Assembly (NCBI GenBank): GCA_022606425.2
Contig: JAHDVF020001303.1
Coordinates: forward strand, 388,517-452,516
Length of the DNA: 64,000 bases
From: Lepidostoma basale
Taxonomy: Eukaryota > Arthropoda > Insecta > Trichoptera > Lepidostomatidae
Reading direction: 5' to 3'
A program made the translations under genes and the position numbers. How positions within the stretch are numbered: position 1 is the stretch's first letter; each line of letters opens with the position of its first letter. The notes under the pieces are model-generated. The model was given only the letters and a program-made list of their open reading frames with translations, made no database searches and was not told the origin of the DNA. Below are positions 59,004 to 64,000 of this stretch, piece after piece.

Positions 59004-59750
59004 TTATTGTGATTCTGATTCGAAAAGAAGTGTAATGCCATTGTAAAAAAATTGTGTAAACAATATTTAGAGCGAAAAGAAGTAAAATTCAGCGCTTTGT
59101 TTAATTCTCTTACATTAATTATGATAATACTAAAAATTCAAGAAACGGATAGAAAACTAAAGACAATGAACTTCTTCTAGAAAAACCCAGCTACGAGTCT
59201 GCCTTCCATTGTTATGAAATATTTACTTCGTTAATGTTTTAAGATGACACTGTGTACAAGCACAATGTAGCACAATGTACAAGCTTTAACAAATGTTGTT
59301 GCTAGTGGAACATTCACATTTTCCGTAGAATAATTAAAATCAATAGCAAAGCGTCCTTTTGTATTTTCCAAGTACTCGGAGGGAACTGTAAGGACGAATA
59401 AAGGAAGACTAGATACGCTATAATGAAGCTGTCATACACACCATCCATCACTCTGATGTTTCCATCGAAGGTACCAAACATGTTATATTCTGTATCAATT
59501 CACGAATAGCTGCTTTTATATTTTACAGATAGTTAAATCTCGAGAATCGTAATAAAATGAGCTCTAGCAATACTCACTCAAGCCACAAGAGCGTAATGAA
59601 GAATATTTATTACACATCAAATTATAAACATGCTGCAATTTTGGAAAAAAAAACGTTTTTATTTTAATTGACTACACCACGTTTCTGCAATAAGATCAGC
59701 ATATCAAATAATGAAAATAATAAAAAATGTATAATTTATTTTAAATGCAT
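59004..59750. other. Unannotated region
   Basis: No gene or known repeat. AATGTAGCACAATGTACAAGC at 59264 is a local echo. Confidence 0.35.
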
Positions 59751-59751
59751 T

Positions 59752-59890
59752 TTTAGTTAAAATCCACTAATGTTTGTGTCTTCGAGCGGTTTCGGCAGCT
59801 CGCTGCCATCTTCTTATCGGGTTTACCAGACGATGGCAGCGGGCTGTCGAAACCAGCCGAAGACACAAAGATTAGAGGATTTTAACTAAA
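59752..59890. repeat. Compact foldback with hammerhead-like motifs
   Basis: Arms TTTAGTTAAAATCC...; each has GATGGCAGC.(G)GCUG.CGAAACC. Left (minus): UAAGAAGA, GGCAGC/GCUGCC, GAAAC, CG, CUC. Right (plus): CCAGACGA, GAAAC, CA, GCC. The core is damaged in both. Confidence 0.5.
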
Positions 59891-60009
59891 TAAAAAAATA
59901 CATTCATTATTTACAATGAACTTCTACTATAAAATTTCAAATAATATATATTTTTTATAAGCATATAAGTAATGATATATTATTCGTGTTCTACAAAATT
60001 CTAAAACTC
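59891..60009. other. Short AT-rich spacer
   Basis: Nothing recognised. Confidence 0.3.
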
Positions 60010-60250
60010 CAAAAAAGCTACGATGGAATTGCACAATGGTATTCTTAAAGTGACCCTTATGTATGGAAGTATAGCATGGAACTGCCAAAAGAAACATGAA
60101 AGAAAAATAAATTCAGAAGAAATGAGATAAGATGAATGTAAACGGAGTTAGTTAGTTTGTTATGGAGAGAATAAACGAAGATCAAGTGGTAAAGAAAACG
60201 CTATGAAAATAGCAAGAATTCGAAAAGGGCCGAGGAATAAAGGACAATAC
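60010..60250 (+). mobile_element. LINE-A scrap, badly decayed
   Basis: TMELHNGILKVTLMYGSIAW, NCQKKHERKINSEEMR in the first half, then VMERINEDQVVKK and GPRNK-like text. The 3' UTR is absent. Confidence 0.5.
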
Positions 60251-60534
60251 CGAATGCTATGCCAGACATCTCAATAGTGCTGGCATAAATGATGATACAG
60301 CTTGTCGGTTCCTCCATCAGTTTTATTAACAAATAACACGGGATCTGGTTGAACCACGTTTGTCGACCTTAACATGAAAAACCATTAAAACCACATAAGT
60401 AACGAGGCTGCTCAGAGATGTAACATCAGAAAACTTCAACAACATTGGTGGTCGTGTTATTCTAATGAAATTTAAATAATAATTTAATAAAACTTTGTTT
60501 TATAAGATCTATGTTACTTACCTTTTGGCCTTAA
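60251..60534. other. Unannotated spacer
   Basis: Nothing recognised. Confidence 0.3.
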
Positions 60535-60590
60535 TTTCGACAGCGACAAGTTTTGCCAGGCTCGCTGACATCGATAGACTGGTGTTTGGA
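60535..60590 (-). ncRNA. Hammerhead-related motif, decayed
   Basis: Minus strand: CAGU, CUAUCGA, GUCAGCGAGCCUGGC, AAAAC, UU, GUC, GCUG. The same family as the 38.7-kb foldback; the core is not CUGANGA. Confidence 0.3.
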
Positions 60591-60756
60591 GTTTTTTTTT
60601 ATCTTCGTTCAACTCACCACACATCCTTAATTGCTTCACAAGTACTGTTTCAGCTTTTCTTACCTGAAACAAAAAAATGTTTTTTTTAGTTTAACAGTAT
60701 ACTTGTACAATGATTTATTAAAAAAAACTCATTTATGAAGGATTAAGTGGTTATGT

Positions 60757-61125
60757 GATCTCTCCAGGAAATTCCTAATAGTCTACGTTCCTGGAGAGAC
60801 CAAATTACAAATGAGAAAGTTCTCCAAAGAATCGAAGGAGGAAGGCACCTGCTCAGGACCTTGTCCGAAAGGCGTACAAGATGGATCGGCCATGTAATAC
60901 GACAAGAAGGTCTCTTGCATGCCATAATGGAGGGTATGACCGAGGGGACAAACTCTCGGGGACGCCCACGCCGAAAGTACCTGGAGGATCTGTTGGTGGA
61001 CGTGCGCTGCCCATCATATGCAGATTTCAAAAGAGCCATACAAGAGAGGGAAGAATGGAAGAGAAGAATAGAAGAAATTGCTGCAAACCAATCCCAGGAT
61101 TGAAACCAGAGAGAGAGAAGTATTC
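60757..61125 (+). mobile_element. LINE-H copy with a small inverted 5' end
   Basis: 60757-60787 is the minus strand of the RRLLGISWRDH block; then RSWRDQITNEKVLQRIEGGR-like text reads forward, LSERRTRWIGHVIRQEGLLH, AIMEGMTEGTNSRGRPRRKY, LEDLLVDVRCPSYADFKRAI, QEREEWKRRIEEIAANQSQD, stop at 61101. It is over 90% identical to 45181-45462. Confidence 0.8.
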
Positions 61126-61455
61126 ATGCTACTTATACAAACTATTTTTTTAGATAAAATTAATTAATTTTTTAATTTAATGAATTTAATTTTTTAAGTA
61201 AACTAATTGACTTTGGAGTGTTGAAGAATTTGTGAATATTTAAAATAGCTTTTTTAAGTTGATAATAATTATAAATTGGAAATGGACGCAAAATTTAGTT
61301 TTTTTTAATAAATATATCAGCACTTAGTATTATTTCACTTTTCACAGACATCTTTTGGTGGTGACCCTACCCTTTTCGATGTTCAAATATTGTACAGTTA
61401 TATTTATTCATATATGAATCAATAATAAAAAAGTGAAGGCGAATATACAATATAA
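61126..61455. other. AT-rich unannotated region
   Basis: Nothing recognised. Confidence 0.3.
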
Positions 61456-61459
61456 GAAA

Positions 61460-61625
61460 TTATTTTTTCGTACCGTAATCTAAATAATACATTAAAAATA
61501 ATGCGTTTGATTCTCGCTTAATTTCATAATTTCTTAGCATGGCGAAACATGTAATTCCCATAAAATATAGTAAAACTTAAAGAATACTGACGTTTTTACA
61601 AATATTAATTATTTATTTATAATGA
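61460..61625 (+). repeat. R-family repeat arm
   Basis: AGCATGGCGAAACATGTAAT, TCCCATAAAATATAGTAAAA, CTTAAAGAATACTGACGTTT. It has the GAAAC-AU-GUA hammerhead ending; the upstream core is lost. Confidence 0.45.
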
Positions 61626-61627
61626 TG

Positions 61628-61815
61628 ACATAGGGAGATGTAGCAACAGAGAAAACGATACTGGAGGGACCACATCGAGAGGATGCACCCAGCGAGGATT
61701 CCCAATATCATGTTGAGCGAGACTCCAGGGAGCCGTCGAACACCGAGATGACCACCAAAGAGATAAAGGTGAAGCTGGACGTCTTCATCGCAGGGCCAAA
61801 ATTGGTATCCTGAAA
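61628..61815 (+). mobile_element. LINE-J fragment
   Basis: In changing frames: MWWSRQRKRYWRDHIERM-like, PARIPNIMLSETPGSRRTP, KLDVFIAGPKLVS-like text. It matches 5050-5240 most closely. The 3' tail is absent. Confidence 0.6.
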
Positions 61816-61879
61816 AGGAAATATTTACTATATAGTGTTTCATCATTGTTAAAATAAAACAATGTTTTTTTTTAAACTA

Positions 61880-61982
61880 TTCCCATTTTTATCTTTATTT
61901 CAACAGCGACCTGTTGACCATCGACAGACTGGTCCCACCAATCGATGCCAATCAGCCTGGCGAAACCGTTCGCTCTCAAAAC
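61880..61982. repeat. Compact inverted hammerhead-related repeat
   Basis: TTTCAACAGCGACCTGTTG...GACAGACTGGT followed by ACCAATCGATGCCAATCAG, CCTGGCGAAACCGTTCGCTC. It is a shortened relative of the foldback at 38654-38890 with a deleted centre. Confidence 0.4.
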
Positions 61983-61984
61983 TC

Positions 61985-62135
61985 ACTATCACGCCGTCTC
62001 CCCGGTAGGCAGAATATATGGACCGCCACACTGTTTCCTAACATACTTCTCTCGCTTCCTTAAGATTCCTTCATCGTGTCATGCACGCACATCGTTTTCT
62101 CCGACTAACGTGGCCAACATTGTTTTATTTAATTG
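61985..62135 (-). mobile_element. LINE-A 3' end, inverted
   Basis: CACTATCACGCCGTCTCCCC, GGTAGGCAGAATATATGGAC, CTCTCGCTTCCTTAAGATTC, TCATGCACGCACATCG. The hairpin is deleted to CCCCGGTAGG. Confidence 0.65.
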
Positions 62136-62189
62136 TTTAAAATGAACTTCCATCAAGAGATTTCAGTAAAATCATAAGATAATCATTGA

Positions 62190-62732
62190 TAAAGAAACAG
62201 TACTGGACAAAACTGGGCAGCTTTCGGAAACATGAGTTACATCCTTAAAAACTGGTAAATACCGATCAACCTGAAACAAAAAGTCTATAAAGCCTGCGTT
62301 TTGCCAGTTGGTACTTATGGTCTTGAAACTGTTACATTGTCCAAACAAAGTGCCGAGAAACTACGAGTGACTTAAAGAGCCATGGAAAGAGACATGTTAG
62401 GAATAAGCCTAAGAGACAGAGTCAGAAACAATACGGTGAGAGAAAAAACAAAGGTCACTGACATCATCCACCGGGTGGGGACTCTAAAATGGCAATGGGC
62501 AGGTCACGTAGCAAGAAGCTCAGATGAAAAATGGACAAGAAGACTGCTGACTTGGAGACCGTGGACGGCAAAGAGAAGTGCAGGGCGACCGCAACTACGG
62601 TGGAAGGATGATCTGAACAGACACGTCGGAATAACCTGTATGCAGTCTGCACAAGACAGAGTGACATTGAAGCAAATGGAGGAGGCCTTTGTCCAGGAGT
62701 GGACGGAAATAGGGTGAGGAAGAAGAAGAATT
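62190..62732 (+). mobile_element. LINE-I copy with long open frame
   Basis: WAAFGNMSYILKNW, stop, NLKQKVYKACVLPVGTYGLE, TVTLSKQSAEKLRVT, stop, RAMERDMLGISLRDRVRNNT, VREKTKVTDIIHRVGTLKWQ, WAGHVARSSDEKWTRRLLTW, KRSAGRPQLRWKDDLNRHVG, ITCMQSAQDRVTLKQMEEAF, VQEWTEIG, stop at 62715. Tail GGAAGAAGAAGAA. It has the classic RTE-type C-terminal module and is one of the best conserved LINE ends here. Confidence 0.85.
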
Positions 62733-62744
62733 ATTATTTTTAAG

Positions 62745-63222
62745 TTATTGCTGGTTAAGTGCCTAATTACAGCTAATTTAAAAAACGGTGGATACGTGTA
62801 ACATAAATTAAATAAACACAAAAGTCTGGATCGTCCATGTCAACATGTGCAACATCGAAAAAAACATTGTGTTATTAGATTATGTGCTAAATTAAAAAAC
62901 GGTGGATTCGTGGAACATAAATTAAATAGACAATATGTGCACCATCTAAAAATGACATTTTGTGTTAAATTATTTTTATTTTGTTATTTTATTTTATATC
63001 ATTGTATTTTATATTATTTGTTTTAGATTTATTTTGTGGGTGTTGGACGATCGAAGTGTGCGCGGGAGATGCCTATTGGTGGCGATGAGGTTCGCAACCC
63101 ATCACACCGCGTCTCCCGCGGAGCGAAAAGAGAAGGATGGACTGCCGCATCAGTAAAAGTGTGACAGTCCATTATTTCTGCCTACCTTTTCGGGGAGACG
63201 GCGTGATGATTAGTTAGTAAGT
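62745..63222 (+). mobile_element. N element, copy 8
   Basis: TATTGCTGGTTAAGTGCC, duplicated CGGTGGAT.CGTG.AACATAA segments (62786 and 62900), TTATTTTGTGGGTGTTGGAC, the hairpin GCGGGAGATGC...GCGTCTCCCGC, GGATGGACTGCCGCATCAGT, the LINE-A-type end and TTAGTTAGTAAGTTAAG. It follows the LINE-I tail almost without a gap. Confidence 0.8.
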
Positions 63223-64000
63223 TAAGAAGAAGAAAAAGAAGAAAGAAACAGTTAATTAAATGGACATTTTCAAATATAATTATAATATTTAATGCATTCA
63301 ATTAATTATATTAACGCTATCAATTTCTTTGTCATTAGAAAATAATTGTACGAAGAACAGGATAATTTCGGAAGAAAATTAATGTGACGGGACAATTATT
63401 CAGTTTCTTTACTCGCAAAATATTTGAGAATCTTCAGTACCTAATATTTTATCAGGGCAATTTCCTAGCAATTATTCACCGTCTTTCAGATATCATGGCC
63501 AGTGGCGACTGGCTACATTTACATAAAGCGCCATCTACAAAGGCAAGCAAACTGTTAAAGAGCTTAATTTAATTAGATTTTCCATTTTATGGCGGAAACA
63601 CTATTATATTTCAACATTATTAACTATTTTATTTCGAACACCGTTACAAAATCATCATTTCGTCACCTGAGAGTAAGAAGGTTCCAACTGTCAAAAGTAA
63701 AAAGCTGAGAAAAATAAAGTCAAAGTTTTGTGGTTTCGGGTGTGATCGGGTTCCATCTGAAGCATATGAAACTCTTTTACCGAGAAGCGTGTAAATTTTC
63801 TCTGGCGACAGTTGGAATAATAAAGTTCTAAGTGTAAATGAATCCTTCTTTAGTGAATCGTGTGTTTTGAATGATCAGATGGAACTTGATTATTTTTGTA
63901 ACATCAAAATGACGATACTATTACAATTTTTTTTTAATTGTACGTAAAGATAAGGTTAGTAAGAACCCTTTTCATGAAAAAAACCAATTGTGAAATTTTG
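63223..64000. other. Unannotated region at window end
   Basis: GAAGAAGAAAAAGAAG (63225-63241) is a purine microsatellite next to the N tail. The rest is AT-rich with short frames (63384-63572) that I do not recognise. Around 63680-63760, TTCCAACTGTCAAAAG and GGTTCCATCTGAAG resemble their own complements near 63811 and 63880; no firm call. Confidence 0.35.

Noticed and set aside
1..64000. CRISPR array
   Set aside because: The GTTA, AAATC and GAA runs have no regular spacers, and the sequence is eukaryotic in character.

Overview
This window looks like gene-poor, AT-rich nuclear DNA from an arthropod, most likely an insect. It has no bacterial-style gene packing and no operons. I could not support a single intact host gene, rRNA or functional tRNA gene. 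It does hold dozens of short, decayed transposable-element copies of types common in insect genomes: a cecropia-type mariner, a Tc1-like element, hAT miniature elements, tRNA-derived SINEs, and many LINE 3' ends. I cannot name the order or species from sequence alone. Family letters below (LINE-A to LINE-J, N, SINE-S, SINE-T, R, P) are local names for this window. || Layout. 0-13 kb: LINE-E, -J, -B, -G and -F ends, a complete 582-bp hAT miniature element at 668-1249, hammerhead-like repeats, and SINE-T. 13-22 kb: a pile-up of LINE-A copies in both orientations, the internally deleted mariner (14597-15469), two N elements, LINE-C and LINE-I. 22-32 kb: two hammerhead-bearing foldbacks, more LINE-A and LINE-J, a GC-rich LTR-like island (26.8-27.35 kb), a Tc1-like remnant inserted into LINE-A, and LINE-A inserted into LINE-E. 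32-48 kb: LINE-J inserted into a foldback, LINE-G, SINE-S, further foldbacks, the second hAT copy (41724-42295), and a LINE-A/H/G pile-up. 48-64 kb: N elements, a third hAT-type element, a foldback inside LINE-A, a SINE-S split by a small terminal-inverted-repeat element, a LINE-A copy with a 5' inversion, and LINE-H, -J, -I and -N ends. || How the parts relate. Nearly every LINE copy keeps only the last 100-200 codons of the reverse-transcriptase ORF plus the 3' UTR, as expected from 5' truncation in target-primed reverse transcription. LINE-A is the most abundant (over 20 copies). Its 3' end has a C(UUCG)G-type hairpin followed by a GTTA tail, or a GTT tail in one subfamily. The non-autonomous N family (8 copies) has a different, strongly structured body but carries the same 3' end, so it very probably depends on the LINE-A reverse transcriptase. 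|| Most interesting signal. A scattered set of motifs matches the hammerhead ribozyme core (CUGANGA, helix II, GAAAC, a very short helix III, GUH), many placed head-to-head in foldback arms. The best helix I is at 47009-47052 and the cleanest core and helix II are at 22618-22653. They resemble the short-helix-III hammerheads known from Penelope-like elements and retrozymes. Most copies show decay, and activity is untested. Nested insertions with target-site duplications give a partial relative chronology.
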